Origin: Mucilaginibacter rigui | Lineage (GTDB): Bacteria; Bacteroidota; Bacteroidia; Sphingobacteriales; Sphingobacteriaceae | Reading direction: 5' to 3' | Length of the DNA: 64,000 nt | NCBI RefSeq assembly: GCF_014773275.1 | Contig: NZ_JACWMW010000002.1 | Coordinates: 1,054,001-1,118,000 of the forward strand | Shown here: positions 16,998 through 25,435 of the stretch, piece after piece | Layout: each line of letters starts with the position of its first letter | Numbering within the stretch: position 1 is the first letter of the stretch | Program-made: the position numbers and the translations under genes | The notes under the pieces: generated by a model | Databases searched by the model: none | The model's input: only the letters and a program-made list of their open reading frames with translations | Told to the model about the DNA's origin: nothing

Positions 16998-18799
16998 TAG
17001 TTACAGGTAAGGCGCTCGACTGGAAATTACTGGGCAGGGTTATGCACTATGTGAAGCCTTACAACAGGACCTTTGTGATAGCTGCATTCCTGACTATCTT
17101 CCTGGCGGCCATTGCTGTTGTACAACCCATCCTGATCCAGAGGACGCTTGATGTAAACATTTTGGGGAATGATTATAACGGATTAGTGTTTATGGTAGGG
17201 CTGATGGTAGGCCAGCTGGTTATACAAACCATAGCGCAGTATTACCAAACTTATTTAACAAATGCGCTTGGCCAGTCGGTTATTCGCGATCTGCGTAAAG
17301 ATGTTTTTAACCATATCACCAGCCTGCGTTTAAAATATTTCGACCGTACACCTATCGGGATGCTCATTACCCGTACGGTATCTGACCTGGAAACCATCGC
17401 CGATATTTTTTCGGAAGGATTGATCTCCATTATGGGCGACCTATTGCTGGTAATTGCCGTTATAGGCATTATGTTATGGCAGGATTGGAAGTTGGCGCTG
17501 ATTACCCTGATACCTATGCCTTTGCTTTTTGCATCAACCTATGTGTTTAAAGAGGCTATCAAATCATCCTTCCAGGAAGTGCGTACGCAGGTAGCGCAGT
17601 TGAATACCTTTTTGGCAGAGCATATCAGTGGTATCAGCATCATTCAATACTTTGCCCGCGAAGAACAGGAGATGCGCAAGTTCCGTTCGGTAAATATGAA
17701 GTATCGCGATGCCAACATTCGCTCTAACTGGTACTACTCTATCTTTTTCCCGGTGGTAGAGATATTGTTTGCCATTTGTATGGCCCTGCTGGTTTGGTAT
17801 GGCTGTAAACGTATCCTGAACGATCAGCAACTGCATGCTATTTCGGCTTCGCCAAATGGCATTACGCCGGGTGTTATTACCGGCTTTATTGTGCTGTTGA
17901 ATATGCTGTTTCGGCCTATACGCCAGCTGGCTGATAAATTTAATACCCTGCAAATGGGTATGGTTGGTGCCGACAGGATATTTAGGGTGTTGGATACCGA
18001 TGAGGTTGCAACCGACGACGGTACACTTGCTCCGGCGGTTTTACAAGGCGAAATTGAATTTAACAACGTTTGGTTTGCCTATAACGATGAGAACTGGGTA
18101 CTAAAAGATATTAACTTCCACATTAAACCCGGCGAAACATTGGCACTGGTTGGCGCAACCGGCGCGGGTAAGTCATCAACCATCAACATCCTTAACCGCT
18201 TTTATGATATTGGCCGTGGCGAGGTAAAGGTTGACGGGCACGACATCCGCGAGTATAAAGTAGATTACCTGCGTTCAAAAATTGCGACGGTTATACAGGA
18301 TGTGTTTTTGTTTACCGATACCATCGGCAACAATATCAGCCTGAATAACGAGGATATTACCCGGGAAGAAATTATCGCGGCAGCAAAAGATGTGGGTGCG
18401 CATGAATTTATTGAACGCCTGCCAGGTGGATATGATTATAACGTAATGGAGCGCGGCGCGACGCTTTCGGCAGGGCAGGCACAATTGATCTCGTTTATCC
18501 GTGCGTTGGTTTACAACCCCGCTATACTGGTGTTGGACGAAGCTACCTCATCGGTAGATACCGAAACGGAACTGCTGATACAAAATGCCATCAATAAACT
18601 TATGCAGGGCCGTACGGCTATTGTTATTGCCCACCGTTTATCAACCATACAAAACGCCAACAAGATTATTGTGCTTGACCATGGCGAGATCAAAGAAATG
18701 GGCACCCACCAGGAACTACTGCGTATTGACGGTGGCTACTACCGCAAATTGTACGACCTGCAATTCAATTCAGCCGGGATAGCCAAGCCGCTGGAATAA
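16937..18799 (+). CDS. ABC exporter, fused membrane and ATPase domains (MdlB/SmdB-like)
   Basis: The 620-residue protein has six membrane helices (about residues 25-315), then an ATPase domain with Walker A GATGAGKSS (about 408), a Q-loop (VIQDVF), signature LSAGQAQ (about 512), Walker B ILVLDEATSSVD and the switch His in AHRLST. This is the half-transporter architecture of multidrug and lipid exporters; it could work as a homodimer or with a partner not in the window. I prefer ATG at 16937 to the TTG at 16925 that overlaps truA. The N-terminal VPPLGGGGG is translation of the inserted repeat element. Confidence 0.92.
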   Translation: MAKNIKDSKSKVPPLGGGGGVVTGKALDWKLLGRVMHYVKPYNRTFVIAAFLTIFLAAIAVVQPILIQRTLDVNILGNDYNGLVFMVGLMVGQLVIQTIAQYYQTYLTNALGQSVIRDLRKDVFNHITSLRLKYFDRTPIGMLITRTVSDLETIADIFSEGLISIMGDLLLVIAVIGIMLWQDWKLALITLIPMPLLFASTYVFKEAIKSSFQEVRTQVAQLNTFLAEHISGISIIQYFAREEQEMRKFRSVNMKYRDANIRSNWYYSIFFPVVEILFAICMALLVWYGCKRILNDQQLHAISASPNGITPGVITGFIVLLNMLFRPIRQLADKFNTLQMGMVGADRIFRVLDTDEVATDDGTLAPAVLQGEIEFNNVWFAYNDENWVLKDINFHIKPGETLALVGATGAGKSSTINILNRFYDIGRGEVKVDGHDIREYKVDYLRSKIATVIQDVFLFTDTIGNNISLNNEDITREEIIAAAKDVGAHEFIERLPGGYDYNVMERGATLSAGQAQLISFIRALVYNPAILVLDEATSSVDTETELLIQNAINKLMQGRTAIVIAHRLSTIQNANKIIVLDHGEIKEMGTHQELLRIDGGYYRKLYDLQFNSAGIAKPLE

Positions 18800-18800
18800 T

Positions 18801-19052
18801 TTATTTTGACTCCAATCGGCGTGCGTCATCATCAGATGCATCGGGCTGATTTTGCTTTGGCGGATTTTTTACAGGATTTACCGGTTGCTCTTCCTTTTCA
18901 TACTTTTTAGCTACATTTTGCTGATGCGGTTCATCGGCGCCATATTGCTTATCTTCTTTCTTTACTACGCTTTTGTGTCCTTCGTCAGCAGGCCTGTTGG
19001 TAGGTGTGTCTGACGGTGAAGGTTTATCGTGGTTGTTTGCAGGTGTTGTCAT
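18801..19052 (-). CDS. Small disordered hydrophilic protein
   Basis: The 83-residue product contains almost only Pro, Lys, Asp, Glu, Gln, Asn and Ala and no hydrophobic core, so it is predicted to be intrinsically disordered. The stop codon lies one base beyond the end of the convergent ABC exporter. Similar short Pro/Lys/Gln-rich hypothetical proteins are common in this group of bacteria. The frame could be an expressed disordered protein or a chance ORF; the clean ATG and absence of a competing frame favour a gene. Confidence 0.5.
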   Translation of the reverse strand: MTTPANNHDKPSPSDTPTNRPADEGHKSVVKKEDKQYGADEPHQQNVAKKYEKEEQPVNPVKNPPKQNQPDASDDDARRLESK

Positions 19053-19112
19053 GATAGAATAACAGGTGGGCGCGTGATTTGTTTCTTGTCGAGCCTAGTG
19101 CTTAAACCCGCG

Positions 19113-19140
19113 CGTCATTGCTTCGTGCCTCGCAATGACG
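19113..19140. repeat. CGTCATTGC inverted repeat, short copy
   Basis: CGTCATTGC (19113-19121) and GCAATGACG (19132-19140) are perfect inverse arms around ttcgtgcctc. It is a compact member of the family also found at 29172, 42171 and 53935. The region 19053-19280 otherwise holds only the ftsX promoter area. Confidence 0.7.
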
Positions 19141-19241
19141 GTTTGGTACTTAGGCGTTAATTATTGTTAATTATCCGCTATAAACTTTTACCTTTAGAGC
19201 AGGTTTGTTAATTTCGCAAACTATAAGAATAGGATCTGAGT

Positions 19242-19275
19242 TTCAAATCTCATATCCAACATCTCATATCTATAC
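19242..19275. repeat. Word array (ATCTCATAT type)
   Basis: The word AATCTCATAT / ATCTCATATC occurs twice about 18 bases apart immediately before the ftsX start. A related string precedes AbiH at 3787-3803. Confidence 0.5.
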
Positions 19276-19280
19276 AAAGC

Positions 19281-20159
19281 ATGGAAGAATTTGAAGCAAG
19301 CTCATCGGCAAAAAAAACAAAAACGATATACATATCTACCGTTTTTGGCATTGCCATGGTTTTATTGATGATAGGGTTGCTTGGGCTGATATTGGTACAC
19401 GCCAATAACCTGTCGCGCTACGTTAAAGAAAATATCGTGCTGAACATCTTTATGGATGATTCGGCACACGAAACCGATGTACTGCAACTGCAAAAACAAC
19501 TGGATGCCAACCCTATGGTAAAGCAAACCCAGTATGTAAGTAAAGAGCTTGCCGCCCGTAACCTGCAAAAAGACCTGGGCGAGGATTTTGTAAAATTCCT
19601 GGGCTATAATCCGTTATCGCAATCGCTGGATATTTACCTGAAAGCTGATTACGCTAACAATGCCGGTATAGATAAATTTAAAGCGCAACTGCTTAAAAAT
19701 CCATTGGTAAAAGAGGTAAAATATCAGCAATCGCTGGTTGATCAGATGAACTCTAACCTTACATCTATCAGCTTGATCATATTGGCTTTCGCAGGCATCT
19801 TTGTAATATTATCCGTAGCACTGATCAACAACACCATCAGGTTAGCTATCTATTCACAACGTTTCCTGATCAAATCAATGCAACTGGTAGGTGCTACAAA
19901 AGGGTTTATTCGTAAGCCGTTTTTGCTTTACGGCATCTGGCATGGTTTGTTAGGCGCTTTAATATCTATTGTAATATTGATAGGTACGCTGTTCCTGGCT
20001 AATAAACAAATTCCTGATTTGGTTATCCTGCAAAGCCCTGCTGAGTTTGGTATGGTGTTTTTAGGTATTGTGATACTGGGGATCTTTATATCGGCCTTTA
20101 GCACATTCCTGGCAGTTAATAAATTTTTACGCTTAAAAATATACGATCTGTATAGATAG
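19281..20159 (+). CDS. ftsX: Cell-division protein FtsX
   Basis: FtsX is the membrane subunit of the FtsEX ABC-type complex that controls peptidoglycan hydrolases during division. The 292-residue protein has the FtsX plan: a cytoplasmic N-terminus, one membrane helix (about 20-42), a periplasmic domain (about 45-160), and three C-terminal helices (about 165-185, 220-245 and 255-280). The family block NTIRLAIYSQRFLIKSMQLVGATKGFIRKPF is at about residue 190. ftsE is not adjacent, as is usual in Bacteroidota. It heads the conserved block DUF3098-uppP-truB-ribF. TAATTTCG at about 19209 is a 7-of-8 match to the -7 box. Confidence 0.93.
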   Translation: MEEFEASSSAKKTKTIYISTVFGIAMVLLMIGLLGLILVHANNLSRYVKENIVLNIFMDDSAHETDVLQLQKQLDANPMVKQTQYVSKELAARNLQKDLGEDFVKFLGYNPLSQSLDIYLKADYANNAGIDKFKAQLLKNPLVKEVKYQQSLVDQMNSNLTSISLIILAFAGIFVILSVALINNTIRLAIYSQRFLIKSMQLVGATKGFIRKPFLLYGIWHGLLGALISIVILIGTLFLANKQIPDLVILQSPAEFGMVFLGIVILGIFISAFSTFLAVNKFLRLKIYDLYR

Positions 20160-20228
20160 TTAACTGGTTCATTAGTTTATTTGTAGCTAATCAATCACTA
20201 ACTCATTAATTCAAAAAATCACTAATTA
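20160..20228. repeat. Word array (TCACTAAT type), copy 1
   Basis: Between ftsX and DUF3098 the words CATTAGT, AATCACTAA, TCATTAATTCA and ATCACTAATT follow each other with slight variation; part of the left side is inverted relative to the right. The same word builds the array at 37430-37545. Confidence 0.55.
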
Positions 20229-20233
20229 AAGAT

Positions 20234-20497
20234 ATGGCACTGCAACAAACAAAAACAGCTGCAAGCAAAACACAAACGCCGGTAAGCAATCCAACCACTC
20301 CCGGTCAATTTATATTCAGCAAAGATAACTACATGTGGCTGATCATCAGCATAGCTGTGGTTGCCTTTGGCTTTGTATTGATGAGCGGTACTACCGATAT
20401 TTATAGCACAACCAAAATTGTTATTGCACCAATTGTGGTATTAGCAGGTTTCGGCCTTGGTTTTTATGCTATTTTAAAAAAGCCGGCCGCTAAGTAA
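20234..20497 (+). CDS. DUF3098 family membrane protein
   Basis: The 87-residue protein matches DUF3098: [27 protein letters not shown] contains the first membrane helix, followed by a short Thr/Asp loop and a second helix ([20 protein letters not shown]). The family is Bacteroidota-specific, of unknown role, and is regularly placed between ftsX and uppP, which suggests a link to envelope growth or division. Its stop codon shares a base with the uppP start (TAATG). Confidence 0.9.
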   Translation: MALQQTKTAASKTQTPVSNPTTPGQFIFSKDNYMWLIISIAVVAFGFVLMSGTTDIYSTTKIVIAPIVVLAGFGLGFYAILKKPAAK

Positions 20498-21291
20498 TGA
20501 ATATCATCCACGTAATTGTCCTTGCTATTATTGAGGGCATCACCGAGTTTTTGCCCGTTTCATCTACAGGGCACATGATCATTGCTTCTTCAGTAATGGG
20601 TATCCAAAGCGATGATTTTGTAAAACTTTTTACAGTTGCTATCCAGTTAGGCGCTATCCTGTCGGTAGTAGTGTTATACTTCAAACGCTTCTTTCAAACC
20701 ATTGGGTTTTACTATAAACTTTTTGTAGCCTTTATACCCGCCGCGGTGTTTGGTTTGTTGTTTAGTAAAAAAATAGACGCTTTATTAGAAAGTGCTTTAA
20801 CAGTAGGTATTACCCTTTTTATAGGTGGTATTATTCTGCTTTTTGTAGATAAATGGTTTAACAGGCCCGATGTTAAAGAAGAAAAAGAGATAAGCTATTT
20901 AACCGCCCTTAAGATCGGTTTCTTCCAGTGCTTATCTATGATACCAGGTACTTCCCGTTCGGCTGCTACAATAGTTGGTGGTATGAGCCAAAAGCTTAGC
21001 CGCAAGGCAGCTGCCGAGTTTTCTTTCTTTTTGGCCGTGCCTACCATGTTTGCCGCTACCTGTAAAAAATTGTACGATTTTTATAAAGAAGGCCACGTCT
21101 TTACCGGCGAAGAAATTAAACTTTTGGCTATCGGTAACGTAATAGCATTTATTGTAGCCCTGCTGGCTATTAAAACATTCATCACATTTTTAGAGCGCCG
21201 CGGTTTTCAGCTTTTTGGCTGGTACCGTATTTTGGTAGGCGGGGTAATAATTATCCTTTACCTAAGCGGCCATAATTTACAAGTGATATAA
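20497..21291 (+). CDS. uppP: Undecaprenyl-diphosphatase
   Basis: UppP (BacA) recycles the lipid carrier for peptidoglycan and other wall polymers by dephosphorylating undecaprenyl diphosphate. The two active-site motifs are complete: [16 protein letters not shown] (about residue 13) and [13 protein letters not shown] (about 149). About eight membrane helices are visible over 264 residues, the usual length. Its ATG overlaps the DUF3098 stop by one base, showing translational coupling. Confidence 0.96.
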   Translation: MNIIHVIVLAIIEGITEFLPVSSTGHMIIASSVMGIQSDDFVKLFTVAIQLGAILSVVVLYFKRFFQTIGFYYKLFVAFIPAAVFGLLFSKKIDALLESALTVGITLFIGGIILLFVDKWFNRPDVKEEKEISYLTALKIGFFQCLSMIPGTSRSAATIVGGMSQKLSRKAAAEFSFFLAVPTMFAATCKKLYDFYKEGHVFTGEEIKLLAIGNVIAFIVALLAIKTFITFLERRGFQLFGWYRILVGGVIIILYLSGHNLQVI

Positions 21292-21292
21292 A

Positions 21293-21378
21293 ACCGGGAT
21301 TAAACGGGTTTTAAGGGTTATCAGATTTGATTCGGATATAATCCTGTAATCAGGTAGATCACCTTAATCAAGGTTCAA
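21293..21378. repeat. Word array (TAATCCTG type)
   Basis: Between uppP and truB, forms of the word TAATC(CTG) appear on the right (TAATCCTGTAATCAGGTAGATC, then TTAATCAAGG) and their inverse on the left (GGATTAAACGGGTTTTAAGGG), making a weak inverted structure. Confidence 0.45.
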
Positions 21379-21382
21379 ACAA

Positions 21383-22108
21383 ATGAGTACTTCCTTTTCA
21401 TCCATACAAGATTTTGCAGACGGCCAACTCCTCCTCATCAATAAACCCTACAAATGGACAAGCTTTGATGTTGTAGGTAAGCTGCGCAACTCCTTTAAGC
21501 CTCTAAAGCTTAAGGTAGGTCATGCAGGTACGCTCGACCCATTGGCTACAGGCCTGCTTGTCATCTGCACCGGTAAAATGACCAAGCAGATAGATACCTT
21601 CCAGGCCGAGGACAAGGAATATACCGGTACCATGGTGCTGGGTGCAACCACCACCACTTACGATTTGGAAAGCGAACCGGAGACCAGATTTGATGTTAGC
21701 CACTTAACCGACGAACAAATAAAAGCTGCCTGCGCACAATTTACCGGTGAGATACAACAATACCCGCCCGCGCACTCGGCCATAAAAATTGATGGCGAGC
21801 GCCTGTACGAAAAAGCCCGCCGCGGCGAAGAAGTTGAGCTGCGCCTGCGTAACGTCACCATATCCGAATTTGAGATAACCCGTATTGAACTGCCTGAAGT
21901 TGATTTTAGAGTGGTTTGCAGCAAGGGTACGTACATCCGTTCGTTGGTAAATGATTTTGGTGCGGCGTTAAATAATGGCGCGTATATGTCGGCCTTAAGG
22001 CGTACACGCAGCGGAAATTATCGTATAGAAGATGCCCACGAAATATTGGAGCTGGTAAATACCATCCGCGATTTAAAGGCAAGCGAACTACCTGGTACAG
22101 CAGTATAA
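21383..22108 (+). CDS. truB: tRNA pseudouridine-55 synthase
   Basis: TruB makes pseudouridine 55 in the T-loop of tRNAs. The catalytic motif VGHAGTLDPLATGLL is at about residue 47, the thumb-loop region KQIDTFQAEDKEYTGTMVLG at about 70, and KGTYIRSLVNDFG near 190. At 241 residues it lacks the C-terminal PUA domain of longer TruB proteins, which is normal for Bacteroidota. It lies in the conserved ftsX-to-ribF block. Confidence 0.95.
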   Translation: MSTSFSSIQDFADGQLLLINKPYKWTSFDVVGKLRNSFKPLKLKVGHAGTLDPLATGLLVICTGKMTKQIDTFQAEDKEYTGTMVLGATTTTYDLESEPETRFDVSHLTDEQIKAACAQFTGEIQQYPPAHSAIKIDGERLYEKARRGEEVELRLRNVTISEFEITRIELPEVDFRVVCSKGTYIRSLVNDFGAALNNGAYMSALRRTRSGNYRIEDAHEILELVNTIRDLKASELPGTAV

Positions 22109-22147
22109 ATTTTACACTTCAACAAACAAAAAGCTGCTTAGTCCTTT

Positions 22148-22155
22148 TACCTTTG
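22148..22155 (+). promoter_or_regulatory. -7 box in front of ribF
   Basis: TACCTTTG is an exact TAnnTTTG box ending 10 bases before the ribF ATG; no TTG stands at the usual -33 distance. If used it would give a leader of only a few bases. Confidence 0.5.
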
Positions 22156-22165
22156 TGCCGGCACA

Positions 22166-23116
22166 ATGAAGATCTATAATCATATTGACGAATTTAAAGC
22201 GGTTAAAAACGCCGTGGTTACCATTGGTACATTTGATGGTGTGCATATAGGTCACCGCAAAATTATATCGCGCATTAAAGAACTGGCAGCAGCTACAGGC
22301 GGCCAAACGGTTATCCTTACCTTCTTCCCGCATCCGCGCATGATACTGCACCCCGAGGATGAAAGCCTTAAACTCATTAATACCATTAACGAAAAGGCCG
22401 AACTTCTGGAGCAATTAGGTGTGGATCATTTGATCATCACTCCATTTTCGCGCGATTTTTCAAACCAAACTGCCGAGGGTTACATCCGCGATGTACTGGT
22501 AAATAAGATAGGTACCAAAACCATTGTAATAGGTTACGACCACCGCTTTGGTAAGGACAGGCAGGGTGGCCTGCAAGATCTGCTAACCTTGGCACCGCAG
22601 TATAACTTCGAGGTAGTAGAGATTCCCGAACAGGATATAAACGATGTAGCGATCAGCTCTACCCGTATCCGTACGGCATTGCTTGAAAACAATATCAACA
22701 TCGCTAACGAATGCCTTGGCTATCCGTTCTTCATTACAGGTAAGGTTATCCGTGGCGATCAGTTGGGCCGCGAGCTGGGTTACCCAACAGCCAACTTACT
22801 GATTGAGGAAAGTTATAAACTGATACCTGCCGATGGTATTTTCGCGGTTAAAGTTAAAGTGGCCGGTAAGGAATATACCGGCATGGCCTACATTGGCCAC
22901 CGCCCCACCGTTAACGGCATGACGCGTAACATCGAGGTAAATATCTTTGATTTCAGCACCGAGATCTACAACCAGCAACTCCGTATGGAATTCCTGCACT
23001 TTGTGCGCGGCGACATCAAATTCTCATCGCTTAAAGAACTGGTAATACAATTGGGTAAAGATAAAGAAGACGTGCAGGCCCTGTTGATATTAAACGGACC
23101 GCAGTTTAATACGTAG
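22166..23116 (+). CDS. ribF: Bifunctional riboflavin kinase / FAD synthetase
   Basis: RibF makes FMN and then FAD from riboflavin. The N-terminal nucleotidyltransferase domain shows GTFDGVHIGHRKII (about residue 18), GYDHRFGKDRQGG (about 128) and ISSTRIR (about 168). The C-terminal kinase domain shows GKVIRGDQLGRELGYPTANL (about 191) and GMAYIGHRPTVNG (about 237). The length of 316 residues is standard. No FMN riboswitch-like leader is present; an exact -7 box lies just upstream. Confidence 0.95.
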   Translation: MKIYNHIDEFKAVKNAVVTIGTFDGVHIGHRKIISRIKELAAATGGQTVILTFFPHPRMILHPEDESLKLINTINEKAELLEQLGVDHLIITPFSRDFSNQTAEGYIRDVLVNKIGTKTIVIGYDHRFGKDRQGGLQDLLTLAPQYNFEVVEIPEQDINDVAISSTRIRTALLENNINIANECLGYPFFITGKVIRGDQLGRELGYPTANLLIEESYKLIPADGIFAVKVKVAGKEYTGMAYIGHRPTVNGMTRNIEVNIFDFSTEIYNQQLRMEFLHFVRGDIKFSSLKELVIQLGKDKEDVQALLILNGPQFNT

Positions 23117-23230
23117 TTTTCACTTCATTTTCATAAACAAAGCCTAGTTTCCCTTTTATTTATTGCGCATTAAGTTTTAATTAAGATTGTTACTTTTAAC
23201 TTATTCCCATAAATTCGTACGTACAGAGAT

Positions 23231-24295
23231 ATGGCTAAACTAAACATCGATAAGCAGGAAAGCGATTTCCTGAATAGTACTATATCTCATTGGGAGAAAC
23301 ACCATCTTGTAGACGCGAAACAGGCCGAAGCGTTACGAAACTCGTACGAGGTAAAAGGGTTCGACTGGATGCGCTTGGCCAAGTACAGCATTTGGGTAGC
23401 GCTGTTTTGCGGGGCTATAGCTATCGGTTCGCTCATAGTTGATGATGCCGTTATTAACTGGATAAAAAACCTGTACGATACGCCCGATATTGTGATCAGC
23501 ATCTTGTCGGCAGTTACCGCTGTTGGGCTGTTTTACCTGGGCCGCAAACGCGAAAAGCAATACCCCGAAAAAGTTTTCAGTAACGAGGCTACTATATTTT
23601 TAGGTGTGTTTTTTACCGCCAGTTGCATTGCCTACCTGGGTAAAACATTTGATAATGGCTCGGGGCATTATTCCATCCTGTTCCTGGTATCGGTATTTGT
23701 ATATGGTTTTTTGGCCTACCGCATGGGCTCGCGTTTGATATGGCTGTTCGCACTTGTATCGCTGGGCAGTTGGTTCGGTACCGAAACGGGGTATCAAACC
23801 AACTGGGCTTTATATTTTTTAGGGATGAACTACCCGCTTCGCTTTGTGCTGTTCGGGTTAATACTGGTTAGCACATGCCACTTATTGAAAGGAAAAAAAT
23901 GGTTCGCCTACTTTTGGGAGCTTACCTATGTAGTTGGTATGCTGTACCTGTTTATGTCGCTTTGGTTGTTAAGCATATTTGGTAACTATGGCAGTTTGGA
24001 TATGTGGTGGCAAATTAAACAGATCAGCCTGTTTTACTGGGGTATTATATCGGCAGTGGTTGCCGGGGCATTTATGCTGTATGGCTTAAAATTTAAAGAT
24101 GTAATAGCCCGCGAGTTTGGTATCACCTTTCTTATCATATTCTTATACACCAAATATTTCGAATACTTTTGGGATCATACCAATAAAACGCTTTTCTTCG
24201 CCATCCTTGCTCTGTCGTTTTGGCTAATAGGCCGCAAGGCAGAGAAAATCTGGAATATCAATACAGAAACCGAATCTCTGCCTGAGAATAACTAA
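23231..24295 (+). CDS. DUF2157-like multi-pass membrane protein
   Basis: The 354-residue protein begins with a soluble ~50-residue region (SDFLNSTISHWEKHHLVDAKQAEALRNSY) like that of DUF2157 proteins, then runs through about nine hydrophobic membrane segments from residue 52 to 340. The function of the family is unknown. The gene follows ribF after 114 bases, so cotranscription is possible but not shown. It ends just before a small inverted repeat. Confidence 0.7.
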   Translation: MAKLNIDKQESDFLNSTISHWEKHHLVDAKQAEALRNSYEVKGFDWMRLAKYSIWVALFCGAIAIGSLIVDDAVINWIKNLYDTPDIVISILSAVTAVGLFYLGRKREKQYPEKVFSNEATIFLGVFFTASCIAYLGKTFDNGSGHYSILFLVSVFVYGFLAYRMGSRLIWLFALVSLGSWFGTETGYQTNWALYFLGMNYPLRFVLFGLILVSTCHLLKGKKWFAYFWELTYVVGMLYLFMSLWLLSIFGNYGSLDMWWQIKQISLFYWGIISAVVAGAFMLYGLKFKDVIAREFGITFLIIFLYTKYFEYFWDHTNKTLFFAILALSFWLIGRKAEKIWNINTETESLPENN

Positions 24296-24304
24296 TGCTT
24301 TTTA

Positions 24305-24357
24305 GTTGTCATGCTGAGGATCTATCGGCGAATAGGGGCTTCACTCAGCATAACAAA
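24305..24357. repeat. TTGTCATGCTGAG inverted repeat
   Basis: TTGTCATGCTGAG at the left and CTCAGCATAACAA at the right are inverse arms (one mismatch) around ~27 bases. It lies between convergent genes and belongs to the general class of small palindromic elements in this window. Confidence 0.6.
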
Positions 24358-24388
24358 TTTCGCCTTTGTTGGTGTTGTCACCAATAAA

Positions 24389-25015
24389 TTACCGGTGCTT
24401 AAAAAATATCAGGTACACCTGCTTAACTACATGGTAAGCCGCAAAAGCAAAAAACAGAATGGCTATACTAATGTCAATAACGCGTCCACTCAGCTCAAAT
24501 TTCCGTTGCAGGTATTTGGCAAATTTGGCATATAAAAACAGGGCGATAAAAGCACCTGCTGCCGAACCAATGCTGAATATAATTAGAGCTAACCTGCCAT
24601 CTGCTATCCATTCGTGTGTGATCAGGTAAGTTCCGGTAACCATCCAAAAGGGGATCTGCATCGGGTTAAGGAAGCCAAGTAGAATGCCGTATTTAATACT
24701 GGCGTGGTTACTATAAGTAGTTTTGGGCGGTTTATTGCGGTTTAACCAGGTAATAGTGCCCAGAGTACCAAACAGCACAACCATTATCCAGTCGATGATG
24801 GTATCCAGCCTAACCTCTTCAGAGAGCCATTTGGCACCCTGCATCACCACATAGGTAAAAAAGAATTCAACGCAGCTAAACGCGATAATAAATTGCAGTG
24901 CCTGTTTAATACCACGGTTTATAGTGATCTGTACTAAAGTAAGATTAATGTTACCGGGGGGGATGTACCCTATAAAATTGGCTATTACCCCGATAAAAAA
25001 GGTTAGGAATATCAT
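24389..25015 (-). CDS. LysE-family amino-acid exporter
   Basis: LysE/RhtB proteins export amino acids or related small molecules across the inner membrane. The 208-residue protein has about six membrane helices and the family hallmark IPPGNINLTLVQITINRG in the first loop (about residues 18-35), plus the central GFLNPMQIPFW segment (about 115). The substrate cannot be told. On the minus strand TATCTTTA lies 8 bases before the ATG, a 7-of-8 match to the -7 box. Confidence 0.85.
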   Translation of the reverse strand: MIFLTFFIGVIANFIGYIPPGNINLTLVQITINRGIKQALQFIIAFSCVEFFFTYVVMQGAKWLSEEVRLDTIIDWIMVVLFGTLGTITWLNRNKPPKTTYSNHASIKYGILLGFLNPMQIPFWMVTGTYLITHEWIADGRLALIIFSIGSAAGAFIALFLYAKFAKYLQRKFELSGRVIDISIAILFFAFAAYHVVKQVYLIFFKHR

Positions 25016-25435
25016 CGGTGTAAAGATAATATTTAAAGGGTAAAGTATGAAAGTTAAGATTGTGACGGTACCTGCGAGTCGTGCTTTTAAAAACGGCGTC
25101 GGGCAATCCAGATAGTCAAAGTGTGCAAAGTATCAAACGCGGGTAAAGGCCTGACAGAAAAGCGGGCCAAAAGGTAAACGCCTGTGGGGAGAAGCTTTTT
25201 TCTGTCTTGATCTTTTGGTTTACTTTTCTATCAAGAGAAAAGTAACAGCCCTTCCGCGGCAATTGAGCGGGTGGATTATCATAGTGGTAAACTAAGCAAG
25301 AGAGATGCGGATGGATTTGCTGGCATGACGGGAAACGCGAAGTATCGCGTCTCTACCGGGTATGGCGATTTATGAGCGGTGATACTTCGCATCATTGACA
25401 AAATTGCCTCTATATTTCGCATATTTGCACTCAAT
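25016..25435. repeat. Intergenic region with three nested or tandem inverted repeats
   Basis: No gene is seen in these 420 bases. GACAGAAAAGC (25153-25163) pairs with GCTTTTTTCTGTC (25194-25206) with a two-base bulge. TTACTTTTCT (25220-25229) pairs perfectly with AGAAAAGTAA (25236-25245) across 6 bases. GCGAAGTATC (25337-25346) pairs perfectly with GATACTTCGC (25381-25390) and lies just before the next gene's promoter area. The first two look like a degenerate small mobile element; the third could act on the promoter. Confidence 0.6.

Noticed and set aside
25016..25435. Cobalamin riboswitch upstream of the BtuF-like gene
   Set aside because: I could not find the conserved B12-box or the GCCACTG-type core; hairpins present look like repeat elements.
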